This document shows, piece after piece, positions 1 through 6,044 of a DNA stretch of 9,179 bases (positions within the stretch are counted from its first letter, which is position 1; each line of letters starts with the position of its first letter). A program made the translations under genes and the position numbers. Under the pieces are notes generated by a model. The model was not told the DNA's origin, did no database searches, and saw only the letters and a program-made list of their open reading frames with translations. Source of the stretch: Actinomycetota bacterium (GTDB lineage Bacteria > Actinomycetota > Actinomycetes > Acidothermales > Acidothermaceae); contig PLCK01000072.1 in assembly GCA_003134755.1 (NCBI GenBank), forward strand, positions 1 through 9,179, written 5' to 3'.

Positions 1-1
1 C

Positions 2-250
2 GTCATCGACGGCCTCGCCGACGTGCCGCCACCGGCCTACGTCCTGCATGGCGGAACCCGTACCGACGGCAGCGGCAATCTCGTTTCGGCCGGCGGCCGG
101 GTGCTCTCGATTACCGCGACGGGCGAGACCCTGGAGGCCGCGCGCGATGCGGCCTACGCCGGTGTCACGGAAATCAGGCTCGACGGTGCGCACAACCGGA
201 GCGATATCGCGCTGCGAGCCGTTGCGGGTGAGATCGAGGTTCTTCTGTAG
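2..250 (+). CDS. purD: Phosphoribosylamine-glycine ligase, C-terminal fragment (5' end outside window)
   Basis: This is the last 82 codons of GAR synthetase, which joins glycine to phosphoribosylamine with ATP in step two of de novo purine synthesis in the cytoplasm. The reading frame is open from base 2 to the TAG at 248-250. The family's C-terminal domain is visible: a GGRVLSITATG segment (cf. the usual GGRVLgvta.G), followed by the Ala-rich helix ETLEAARDAAYAGV, then NRSDIALRA, which matches the common RtDIg.RA tail. The catalytic ATP-grasp part lies outside the window. Two genes downstream come purB and purC, as in many actinobacterial purine clusters, but a sigma-factor pair is interposed here. 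Identity is judged from the C-terminal domain only, but the fit is good. Confidence 0.9.
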   Translation, partial: VIDGLADVPPPAYVLHGGTRTDGSGNLVSAGGRVLSITATGETLEAARDAAYAGVTEIRLDGAHNRSDIALRAVAGEIEVLL

Positions 251-332
251 TCGAAACGTGGTCGGTGCGTGCAACCCGGCGGCGCGGCCATCCCCTCTTA
301 ACGGGGGAGATGGTTCAACGGACGGAGCGGGC

Positions 333-845
333 GTGCGGGCAGAGGACGAGCCGGAGTTCAAGGCATACGCCAACCCGCGTATGCGTGACCTGCGGCGAAC
401 CGCCTTCCTGCTCTGCGGCGACTGGCATCACGCGGACGACGTCGTCCAGACCGTTTTCACCAAGCTCTATGTGAGCTGGGACAAGATCCAAAAGCAGGAC
501 CGGCTCGACGCATACGTCCACACCATGCTCGTGCGCGCAACGTTCGACCGCCGCCGGCGGTTCGGCTGGCGGCGCGAGCTCAGCTCGGCGTCCCCGCCCG
601 ATGTTCCGGTCCGGGAGGGCAGCAACGTCGAGGACCGGATGCTGCTGTTCGACGCACTCGCCAAGATGCCGCCCCGGCAGCGCGCCGTCGTCGTGCTGCG
701 CTACTGGGAAGACCTCGACGTCGCCGAGACGGCGCACGTCCTGCGCTGCAGTGAAGGAACCGTCAAGAGCCAAAGTGCCCGCGGGCTCGCGAAATTGCGC
801 GAACTGCTGGCAAACGAACACCTGATGGAAGGACAACACCGATGA
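333..845 (+). CDS. SigE-family ECF RNA polymerase sigma factor
   Basis: A predicted 170-residue extracytoplasmic-function sigma factor that would direct RNA polymerase to a small set of promoters. Region 2 lies at about residues 17-80: RTAFLLCGDWHHADDVVQ is the typical core-binding and -10 recognition stretch of the actinobacterial SigE family. A short linker rich in Ser and Pro follows. Region 4 lies at about 103-160, with MPPRQRAVVVLRYWEDL and the helix-turn-helix CSEGTVKSQSARGLAKLR. I chose GTG 333 because GGAG at 324-327 is spaced 5 nt from it and the protein then starts at family-typical length. The frame is open far upstream, with an alternative GTG at 258. The stop overlaps the next gene by ATGA, so the two are almost surely co-translated. 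No C-terminal extra domain is present. Promoter targets and inducing signal cannot be read from the sequence. Confidence 0.88.
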   Translation: MRAEDEPEFKAYANPRMRDLRRTAFLLCGDWHHADDVVQTVFTKLYVSWDKIQKQDRLDAYVHTMLVRATFDRRRRFGWRRELSSASPPDVPVREGSNVEDRMLLFDALAKMPPRQRAVVVLRYWEDLDVAETAHVLRCSEGTVKSQSARGLAKLRELLANEHLMEGQHR

Positions 846-1861
846 ACGACGAGGACTTCGCCCGCCAGGCGTTCGCAACCGCCTTCGCTGCGGGATCGAG
901 CAAAGAACCAGTGACCCTGCCGGACGCCGAGGCGCTGGCGTTTCGCGGACGCCGCGCAGCGCGCAATCGCCGGGGCATCTACGCCGCTGGCACGACGGCG
1001 CTCGCCGGTGTCGTGACCGCTGGTGTCGCGAGCGGCCCGAGCGTGCTGAACCTCGGCGCCTGGTCTGGGTCGACGACGGGCACAGCTGCAGCTGGCAGCG
1101 GTTCGTCGGTGTCGCCGTTGAAGTCGTCGTCGCAGTCGCCGGACGCCGCGAAGCCGTCCGGTTCCCCGTGTGCCACGCCGCCGACCATCGACTGGGCTGG
1201 GATCCTCGCGGCCGCGCTTCCCGCCGGAATCCACGCCGTCCCGGATCATGCCGTGAATTGTCTCGAGTTTCCCGACTCATCGCGTTCGATCGAGGCGGGA
1301 TTCACGCTCTCTGTGCCCGGCAGCGTCCTGCAGATCGAAGTCGAGAAGGGCGGCGCTCTAGCCCACAAGCTAGGTCAGACCGTCAAACCCCCCGAGTCAG
1401 GGTCGGCGTCGTCGTCCCTTGACCCGAGCGCGCTCGCCAGCCTAGAGGCCGTGAAACGCTCGATGGCCGACCCGAGCACCCTGGCCAGCCTCGACGCCAA
1501 GAAGCAGTCGCTGGCAGCCCAGGACGACGCTGCGGCGAGGGCCGCCAAGGAAAGCGCTGCGGCGAGCGCCCAGTACAGCGCTGCGGCGAACGCCACGTCC
1601 GCTGAGTCCAACGCCATCGACAAGACCCCGCCCTCATGCCGCCAGCTCGCGGCGGATGTCACCGCGTGCGCATCAGCAGTTACCAAGGGCGGCTTCGTCG
1701 GCACCGACGTTCAGCTGATCCGCACGGGCGCGGACCCAATCGTGATCGACGTTGTGGCGGCTTCTGGCACCGACGCTCCGTCACCCGCGCCCGGGACGAC
1801 GGCGCCGCTCGACGACGTCCAGGTCACCGCCATAGCGCAGGCGCTGGTCGCGCACTTCTGA
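842..1861 (+). CDS. Membrane-anchored partner of the sigma factor, putative anti-sigma or sensor protein; repeat-bearing
   Basis: A 339-residue protein without an assignable family name. GGAAGGA at 827-833 stands 8 nt before the ATG, which overlaps the sigma stop as ATGA. Layout: cytoplasmic N-terminus (1-43) ending in the basic stretch RGRRAARNRRG; one hydrophobic segment (about 46-66); then a long outer part. The outer part has a Ser/Thr/Ala-rich spacer (75-108), a folded-looking region with Cys110 and Cys140, a 16-residue tandem repeat (D194-A209, D210-A225), an Ala-rich stretch (226-258) that could form a helix or stalk, and a last region with Cys266 and Cys276. The four outer cysteines could form disulfides. 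SigE-family sigma genes are often followed by such single-pass proteins, assumed to restrain them. I see no zinc anti-sigma HxxxCxxC motif, so an anti-sigma role is inferred from position and topology alone. Confidence 0.75.
   Translation: MNDEDFARQAFATAFAAGSSKEPVTLPDAEALAFRGRRAARNRRGIYAAGTTALAGVVTAGVASGPSVLNLGAWSGSTTGTAAAGSGSSVSPLKSSSQSPDAAKPSGSPCATPPTIDWAGILAAALPAGIHAVPDHAVNCLEFPDSSRSIEAGFTLSVPGSVLQIEVEKGGALAHKLGQTVKPPESGSASSSLDPSALASLEAVKRSMADPSTLASLDAKKQSLAAQDDAAARAAKESAAASAQYSAAANATSAESNAIDKTPPSCRQLAADVTACASAVTKGGFVGTDVQLIRTGADPIVIDVVAASGTDAPSPAPGTTAPLDDVQVTAIAQALVAHF
1421..1516 (+). repeat. In-frame 48-bp tandem duplication (2 x 16 residues) in the sigma partner gene
   Basis: Residues D194-A209 (DPSALASLEAVKRSMA) and D210-A225 (DPSTLASLDAKKQSLA) are adjacent copies, 11 of 16 identical and most others conservative. 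Each copy is amphipathic and probably helical. The DNA copies have diverged, so this is not a fresh duplication. Confidence 0.85.
1526..1594 (+). repeat. Ala-rich 18-bp motif, three copies in the sigma partner gene
   Basis: GACGCTGCGGCGAGGGCC (1526-1543), AGCGCTGCGGCGAGCGCC (1553-1570) and AGCGCTGCGGCGAACGCC (1577-1594) differ at only a few positions and are spaced by whole codons (27 and 24 nt). They encode DAAARA, SAAASA and SAAANA. The DNA-level likeness suggests recent slippage and a length-variable linker. Confidence 0.75.
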
Positions 1862-1917
1862 GGTAGCTGGCGCCACCAGCCCCGAGCCTCAAGCGGCGCG
1901 TGCACCAGCACTTCAAT

Positions 1918-1989
1918 AGGCGCAACCCCCCGAGGAACGGCCAGCACGCCTGTCCTCGGGGGGTGCGATCACGTAAACGTGATCGACCG
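1918..1989 (+). repeat. 72-bp two-palindrome element, copy A
   Basis: The 166-nt gap between the sigma partner gene and purB holds this element. Part one is a hairpin: ACCCCCCGAGGA (1925-1936) is perfectly complementary to TCCTCGGGGGGT (1953-1964), a 12-bp stem that grows by two pairs if one A bulges, with a 16-nt loop. Part two is the palindrome GATCACGTAAACGTGATC (1967-1984), 9 bp per arm if the flanking C/G pair is counted. An inverted copy lies at 7765-7836. No run of T follows, so it is not a canonical intrinsic terminator for the gene before it, though it could still stop transcription. I favour a dispersed repeat of the REP type; an operator role for the 18-mer is the alternative. Confidence 0.85.
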
Positions 1990-2012
1990 GCAGCCCCGCA
2001 GCCCACCGATGC

Positions 2013-2018
2013 GACAAT
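2013..2018 (+). promoter_or_regulatory. Candidate -10 box for purB
   Basis: GACAAT lies 9 nt before the purB ATG, and no Shine-Dalgarno sequence is visible in between. This arrangement fits a leaderless or nearly leaderless transcript, common in actinobacteria. No good -35 box is seen, and the 72-bp element ends about 24 nt upstream. Weak evidence. Confidence 0.3.
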
Positions 2019-2027
2019 GGGCCCGCC

Positions 2028-3458
2028 ATGACGAACTCCGAGATTCCCGATGTGCTCGCGACCCGTTACGCATCGGCCGAGCTGGCCGAGCTCTGGTCCC
2101 CGCGCACCAAAGTGGTACTCGAACGCCGGTTGTGGATCGCAGTCCTGAAGGCACAAGCGACGCTCGGGGTCGACGTCCCGAGCGGTGTGATCGACGCTTA
2201 CGAACGCGTCGCGGACGACGTCGACCTCGGGTCGATCAATAGGCGCGAGCTGGTCACCCGACACGACGTAAAGGCCCGGATCGACGAGTTCTCTGCGCTC
2301 GCCGGGCAGCAGCACATCCACAAGGGCATGACCTCCCGCGACTTGACCGAGAACGTCGAGCAACTTCAGATCCGGCAGTCTCTCGAGCTGGTGCGAGACC
2401 GCATGGTTGCCGGCGTGTCGCGGCTCGCCCGGCTCGCCGCCGAACACGCCGAGCTGGTCATGGTCGGCCGCAGTCACAACGTCGCCGCGCAGGCGACGAC
2501 GCTCGGCAAGCGATTCGCGTCCGCAGGCACCGAGCTGCTCCTCGCTCTCGAACGCGTCGAGGACCTCCTCTCGCGCTACCCGCTGCGCGGAATCAAGGGC
2601 CCGATGGGCACCGGTCAGGACATGCTCGACCTCTTCGACGGGGACGCCGCGAAGCTGGCGCAACTTGACGCGCAGGTCGCCCGGCATCTCGGCTTCGACC
2701 GAGTGCTCGGCAGTGTCGGTCAGGTGTACCCGCGCTCCCTCGACTACGAGGTTCTGACGGCACTGGTGCAGGCGGCCGCTGCACCGTCGAGCCTGGCCAC
2801 CACGATCCGGTTGATGGCCGGGCACGAGCTCGTCACCGAGGGATTCAAGGCCGGTCAGGTGGGTTCCAGTGCGATGCCGCACAAGATGAACACCCGCTCG
2901 TGCGAGCGAGTTAATGGGCTCGCGGTCGTCCTGCGCGGGTTCGCCGCGATGACCGGCGAGTTGTCCGGCGACCAGTGGAACGAAGGCGACGTCTCGTGCT
3001 CCGTGGTGCGCCGCGTCGCGCTACCGGGCGCGTTCTTCGCCGCAGACGGGCTCTATCAGACCTTCCTGACCGTGCTCGACGAGTTCGGCGCCTACCCCGC
3101 GGTGGTCCAGCGCGAACTCGACCGTTACCTGCCGTTCCTCGCGACGACGAAGGTGCTGGTCGCGGCCGTGCGGCGCGGAGTCGGCCGGGAGGTGGCCCAT
3201 GAGGTCATCAAGGAACATGCGGTGAGCGTCGCGCTCGCCATGCGCGAGAAGGCTGCGAACCGCAACGATCTGTTCGAGCGGCTTGCAGGTGACGAGCGGC
3301 TGCAACTGACGGCAGCTGACCTCGCGACGCTGGTCGCAGCACCGATTAGCTTCACCGGGGCCGCGACCGCGCAGGTCGCAGCTTTCTGCGCGGAGGTAGA
3401 AACGGTCGCCGCACGCTTTCCGGCCGCCGCCACATACGTGCCGGCCCCGATCCGCTAG
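2028..3458 (+). CDS. purB: Adenylosuccinate lyase
   Basis: A 476-residue cytoplasmic enzyme that eliminates fumarate twice in purine synthesis: SAICAR to AICAR, and adenylosuccinate to AMP. It belongs to the fumarase/aspartase superfamily. Visible landmarks: RHDVKARIDEF (78-88); HIHKGMTSRDLTENVEQLQ with His98, Thr102 and Ser103; GRSHNVAAQATTLGKRFA with the conserved catalytic His150; and the signature loop GSSAMPHKMN (279-288), whose serine is the catalytic base in the family. Length and sequence fit the mycobacterial PurB type closely. ATG 2028 gives the usual N-terminus ending in VLATRYAS; a weak upstream -10-like box and no clear ribosome binding site suggest leaderless translation. purC follows 183 nt later, so the enzymes making and cleaving SAICAR are coded next to each other. 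No key residue is missing. Confidence 0.97.
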   Translation: MTNSEIPDVLATRYASAELAELWSPRTKVVLERRLWIAVLKAQATLGVDVPSGVIDAYERVADDVDLGSINRRELVTRHDVKARIDEFSALAGQQHIHKGMTSRDLTENVEQLQIRQSLELVRDRMVAGVSRLARLAAEHAELVMVGRSHNVAAQATTLGKRFASAGTELLLALERVEDLLSRYPLRGIKGPMGTGQDMLDLFDGDAAKLAQLDAQVARHLGFDRVLGSVGQVYPRSLDYEVLTALVQAAAAPSSLATTIRLMAGHELVTEGFKAGQVGSSAMPHKMNTRSCERVNGLAVVLRGFAAMTGELSGDQWNEGDVSCSVVRRVALPGAFFAADGLYQTFLTVLDEFGAYPAVVQRELDRYLPFLATTKVLVAAVRRGVGREVAHEVIKEHAVSVALAMREKAANRNDLFERLAGDERLQLTAADLATLVAAPISFTGAATAQVAAFCAEVETVAARFPAAATYVPAPIR

Positions 3459-3469
3459 CTCTTTTCCGT

Positions 3470-3525
3470 GATCATGCAGTAGGTGTCGTGGCACGCTCGC
3501 GCGTCGCGACACCAACTGCATGATC
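3470..3525 (+). repeat. 56-bp long-stem hairpin after purB
   Basis: GATCATGCAGTAGGTGTCG (3470-3488) pairs with CGACACCAACTGCATGATC (3507-3525): 18 of 19 positions match, with a single A/A mismatch. Inside, T.G and G-C pairs, a 2-nt bulge (3491-3492) and ACGC/GCGT (3493-3496 with 3501-3504) close on the tetraloop TCGC, so nearly the whole element folds. It begins 12 nt past the purB stop. The only T run (CTTTTCC) lies before it and none follows, so it is not a canonical terminator. Its ends GATCA...TGATC resemble those of the 18-bp palindrome in the 72-bp elements. Probably a dispersed palindromic repeat. Confidence 0.85.
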
Positions 3526-3529
3526 GTTC

Positions 3530-3597
3530 GGGCGGGCGAGCGGGCGAGCGGGCGGGCGAGCGGGCGAGCGGGCGAGCGGGCGGGCGAGCGGGCGAGC
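3530..3597 (+). repeat. GGGCGAGC tandem repeat with G-quadruplex potential upstream of purC
   Basis: The stretch consists wholly of seven GGGCGAGC units and three lone GGGC units in the order 4-8-8, 4-8-8-8, 4-8-8. It can be read as three 20-bp units with one extra octamer. Ten GGG tracts are separated by 1 or 5 nt, which meets the usual rule for an intramolecular G-quadruplex on the + strand. It ends 45 nt before the purC GTG and may be part of the purC leader. Copy number should be prone to slippage. Confidence 0.9.
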
Positions 3598-3641
3598 GGC
3601 CCGCTGCCGACGACCGGCGCGGGTTTGGAAGACTGCCGTCC

Positions 3642-4511
3642 GTGACCACCTATGCCCACATCGCCTCCGGCAAGGTCCGCGACCTCTACGAGCTCAGCGA
3701 TGGACGCCTGCTGTTCGTCGCCAGCGACCGCATCTCGGCGTACGACTTCGTGCTTCCGACGCCGATCCCCGACAAGGGCCGGGTGCTGACTGCGATGTCG
3801 ATCTGGTGGTTCGAACAGCTGGCCGACGTCGTGCCCAACCATCTGCTCTCCACCGACGTCCCCGCCGAGTTCGCCGGTCGCGCGATGATCTGCGAACGGC
3901 TCGAGATGCTGCCCGTGGAGTGCATCGCCCGCGGATACCTGACCGGCTCCGGCCTGGCCGACTACAAGCGCACCGGCGCAGTGTCGGGAATTCCGTTGCC
4001 AGCCGGCCTCGTCGACGGCTCACGCCTGCCGCACCCACTGTTCACGCCGTCAACGAAGGCACCCATCGGCGAGCACGACGAGAACATCTCGCTCGCCGAC
4101 GTCGAGCAAACGATCGGTGCCGCTGCGGCCGACGAGATCAAGCGCCTCACCCTCGCGGCCTACGGCACCGCCGAGGAGATCGCCCGCCAGCGGGGCATCA
4201 TCCTCGCCGACACCAAGTTCGAATTCGGACGGCGAGTGGCCGGTGAATCCGGCGACGGCACGATCGTCCTGGCAGACGAAGTACTGACTCCGGACTCGTC
4301 GCGGTTCTGGCCGGCCGCCCAGTACGAGCCGGGACGCCCCCAACCGTCGTACGACAAGCAGTACGTGCGCGACTGGCTGACGTCGTCCGCGTCGGGGTGG
4401 GACAAGAGTTCGGGCGAGCCGCCGCCGGGGTTACCCGAGGACGTCGTCGCGAAGACGCGCGAGAAATACATCGAGGCCTACGAACGACTGACCGGCCTCG
4501 CCTGGTCCTAA
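3642..4511 (+). CDS. purC: Phosphoribosylaminoimidazole-succinocarboxamide synthase (SAICAR synthetase)
   Basis: A 289-residue enzyme that condenses CAIR with aspartate using ATP to give SAICAR, the substrate of the neighbouring PurB. Both family signatures are present: LPVECIARGYLTGS (90-103) and LADTKFEFG (188-196). Also seen are the N-terminal nucleotide-binding strand SGKVRDLYEL (9-18), SDRISAYDF (28-36), the stretch SRLPHPLFTPSTKAPIGEHD, and the late YDKQYVRDWL. GTG 3642 is chosen because GGAAGA at 3627-3632 is 9 nt upstream and the product then starts with TTYAHIASGKVRDLYE, as is usual. The same frame is open upstream through the GC tandem repeat to 3483, but that stretch would encode only a low-complexity Gly/Arg/Glu tail. 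The TAA stop lies at the start of a short duplication. No missing key residue. Confidence 0.96.
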   Translation: MTTYAHIASGKVRDLYELSDGRLLFVASDRISAYDFVLPTPIPDKGRVLTAMSIWWFEQLADVVPNHLLSTDVPAEFAGRAMICERLEMLPVECIARGYLTGSGLADYKRTGAVSGIPLPAGLVDGSRLPHPLFTPSTKAPIGEHDENISLADVEQTIGAAAADEIKRLTLAAYGTAEEIARQRGIILADTKFEFGRRVAGESGDGTIVLADEVLTPDSSRFWPAAQYEPGRPQPSYDKQYVRDWLTSSASGWDKSSGEPPPGLPEDVVAKTREKYIEAYERLTGLAWS

Positions 4512-4559
4512 CCCCGGTCGCTGCTCGTAACCCCGGTCGCCTGGTCGTAACCGGCAACC
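4502..4559 (+). repeat. Degenerate 19-bp repeat spanning the purC stop
   Basis: Three units: CTGGTCCTAACCCCGGTCG (4502-4520, holding the purC stop), CTGCTCGTAACCCCGGTCG (4521-4539) and CTGGTCGTAACCGGCAACC (4541-4559). The first two match at 17 of 19 positions. The third keeps the left half. The rest of the 256-nt gap to the next gene holds a candidate promoter and a leader. Confidence 0.75.
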
Positions 4560-4581
4560 GTTGTCAGCCTCAACGTCGGGT

Positions 4582-4610
4582 TTGACGCTTTGGTTGTCCT
4601 GGTTAAGAAT
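4582..4610 (+). promoter_or_regulatory. Candidate promoter for the exported propeller gene
   Basis: TTGACG (4582-4587) and TAAGAA (4604-4609, within TTAAGAAT) are separated by 16 bp, close to a housekeeping-sigma promoter; this is the most AT-rich spot in the gap. Transcription would start near 4617, leaving an mRNA leader of about 150 nt before the ATG at 4768. A second -10-like TAGATA lies at about 4653. Confidence 0.45.
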
Positions 4611-4720
4611 TCCTGCCGCCAAAATGGCTACGCGCGACCACTGACGGAGTGCTAGATAGTTCACCTCGAAACCGCGTTCGGTCGGGCGCCACCGGATCGG
4701 TTCAGATGCTGCTGTTCGCC

Positions 4721-4745
4721 GGGCGCCATGGTTTCTCGGGCGCCC
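4721..4745 (+). other. Hairpin just before the ribosome binding site of the propeller gene
   Basis: GGGCGCC (4721-4727) pairs with GGCGCCC (4739-4745) across an 11-nt loop, ending 8 nt before the Shine-Dalgarno sequence. A third copy, GGGCGCC at 4684-4690, could compete for the same 3' arm. Folding is possible; a regulatory role is speculative. Confidence 0.35.
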
Positions 4746-4767
4746 CATCAAACAAAGGGGAGCCGCC

Positions 4768-5958
4768 ATGCGCACGATGCTCGCAAGGACAGTTGCCTTC
4801 GCCGCCGCCGTTCCGCTCGCCGTCCCGTTTCTTGCTGTGAGTGCCCAAACGGCAGCGGCGTCACCGTCGATGACGCCGTCCGCGCCGGTGGTCGTCGTCA
4901 ACGGACTGAACAACCCGCGGCAACTGTCGCTGCTCGCGAACGGCACGCTGCTCATCGCCGAGGCGGGGAAGGGCGGGACCGTAGCCACGATCAGCAGCCC
5001 CGAGGGCGGCGACGAGGGGATCGGTCACACCGGGTCGATCTCCGAAGTCGACAACGCCGCCACGGCGAGCGGCACGTCGCCGCATCGCATCATCACCGGC
5101 CTGCTGTCGGCTGGGGCGGCCGGCGATCCGCAGAATCCGCCCGGCTCGGGAGCCACCGGCTCCGACGGCGTCTCGGCCCGGTCGCTTGGAAGCATCGCGG
5201 TCCAGGAGACAGTGTTCCCGCCCAATGTGCTACCGGCGGCCGACCTGGACTTCAACGGCAAGCTGCTCCGCGGGGCATCGAACGGGACCATCGACGACGT
5301 TGCCGACATCACCGGGTACGAGGTCAAGCACGACCCTGACAAGCAGGGGATCGACTCCGACCCCTACGCCGTCCTGGTACTTGCGAATGGCTCGACGTTG
5401 GTGGCCGACGCGGCAGGCAACGACGTCCTGAAGGTCGACCGGTTCCACCACATATCGCTGTTCCACGTGTTCCCGAACATCGTCGACGCGACGTGTTCCG
5501 ACCCGTCGCTGCAGCAGCCGCCGCCCGCTCTGCCTGGGTGCCAGTTCGTGCCGACGTCGCTGGCGACGGACAAGTTCGGCCACATCTTCGTCGGAGCTCT
5601 CGGCGGTCTCGTTCCCGGTGAGGGTCGGGTCGTCGAGCTGTCGCCGAACGGCAAGGAAGTCGTCAACACCTGGACCGGCTTCACATCCGTAACCGGCGTT
5701 GCCGTCGACCGCTGGGGCAACCTCTTCGTCAGCCAGTTGTTCGCGACTCAGGCGAATCCGATCAACCCGATGTTGCAGGGTGTCCTGACCAAGGTGACTG
5801 GCAGCACGCAGACCAACGTCGATGTGCCGTTCCCGGCGGGTCTCGCCGTCGACCGCTCGGGCAACGTGTTCGTGTCGACGTTCTCGATCGCCACTGACGC
5901 CGGCTTCGGCGTCCCGGGCTTCGACACGTCAGGCCAAGTCTGGCGGCTGACCTTCTAG
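4768..5958 (+). CDS. Exported beta-propeller protein, ScyD/ScyE-like family
   Basis: A 396-residue protein of unknown function that should be secreted. Residues 1-31 form a signal peptide: MRTMLAR, a hydrophobic Ala/Val/Pro core and a likely cut after QTAAA. The rest shows repeated propeller-blade strands: NNPRQLSLLANGTLLIAEAG (49-68), a DPYAVLVLANGSTLVADAAG blade (198-217), TSLATDKFGHIFVGA (263-277), TGVAVDRWGNLFVSQ (309-323) and AGLAVDRSGNVFVST (357-371). These NHL/SMP-30-like repeats and the overall length match proteins annotated as ScyD/ScyE family, named after cyanobacterial scytonemin genes; actinobacterial members are not known to make scytonemin. Cys243 and Cys258 could form a disulfide. 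AAAGGGGAG (4754-4762) lies 5 nt before the ATG. The gene appears to stand alone and converges on rplI, 86 nt away. No enzyme active site can be assigned. Confidence 0.82.
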   Translation: MRTMLARTVAFAAAVPLAVPFLAVSAQTAAASPSMTPSAPVVVVNGLNNPRQLSLLANGTLLIAEAGKGGTVATISSPEGGDEGIGHTGSISEVDNAATASGTSPHRIITGLLSAGAAGDPQNPPGSGATGSDGVSARSLGSIAVQETVFPPNVLPAADLDFNGKLLRGASNGTIDDVADITGYEVKHDPDKQGIDSDPYAVLVLANGSTLVADAAGNDVLKVDRFHHISLFHVFPNIVDATCSDPSLQQPPPALPGCQFVPTSLATDKFGHIFVGALGGLVPGEGRVVELSPNGKEVVNTWTGFTSVTGVAVDRWGNLFVSQLFATQANPINPMLQGVLTKVTGSTQTNVDVPFPAGLAVDRSGNVFVSTFSIATDAGFGVPGFDTSGQVWRLTF

Positions 5959-6001
5959 CGCTACGGCTCTGACCTTCGCGATCACGCAAGGGCCGACACA
6001 G

Positions 6002-6040
6002 ACTGGCCGACGCGACTGGCCGGCGCGACTGGCCGACCGA
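6002..6040 (+). repeat. 13-bp tandem repeat between convergent genes
   Basis: ACTGGCCGACGCG (6002-6014), ACTGGCCGGCGCG (6015-6027) and ACTGGCCGACCGA (6028-6040) fill half of the 86-nt gap between the propeller gene and rplI. I see no convincing terminator hairpin here. Confidence 0.8.
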
Positions 6041-6044
6041 GACG

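Noticed and set aside
291..308. Small TCCCC/GGGGA hairpin between purD and the sigma gene as a terminator
   Set aside because: Only 5 bp with an 8-nt loop and no T run; too weak to call.
48..332. Upstream extension of the sigma factor frame
   Set aside because: It overlaps purD in another frame, encodes Arg/Pro-rich non-family sequence, and GTG 333 has a well-placed GGAG.
251..332. Self-recognised ECF promoter (AAC-containing -35) before the sigma gene
   Set aside because: CAACCC is present, but no matching -10 element stands at a proper distance; not supportable.
315..1280. Long open frame on the - strand across the sigma factor and its partner (321 codons)
   Set aside because: It is Arg/Pro-rich low-complexity shadow coding opposite a well-supported sigma gene; typical of high-GC DNA.
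1918..1989. Canonical intrinsic terminator after the sigma partner gene
   Set aside because: The stem is strong, but no T run follows and the near-identical copy B lies between divergent genes, where a terminator is not expected.
1824..2882. Long open frame on the - strand across purB (352 codons)
   Set aside because: It runs antisense through conserved purB sequence and shows no family motif.
3530..3597. CRISPR array
   Set aside because: Units are 4 and 8 bp with no spacers and no cas genes in view; it is a simple tandem repeat.
3483..3641. N-terminal extension of PurC through the hairpin and the GC repeat
   Set aside because: It would add a Gly/Arg/Glu repeat tail not known in PurC, while GTG 3642 has a ribosome binding site and gives the normal start.
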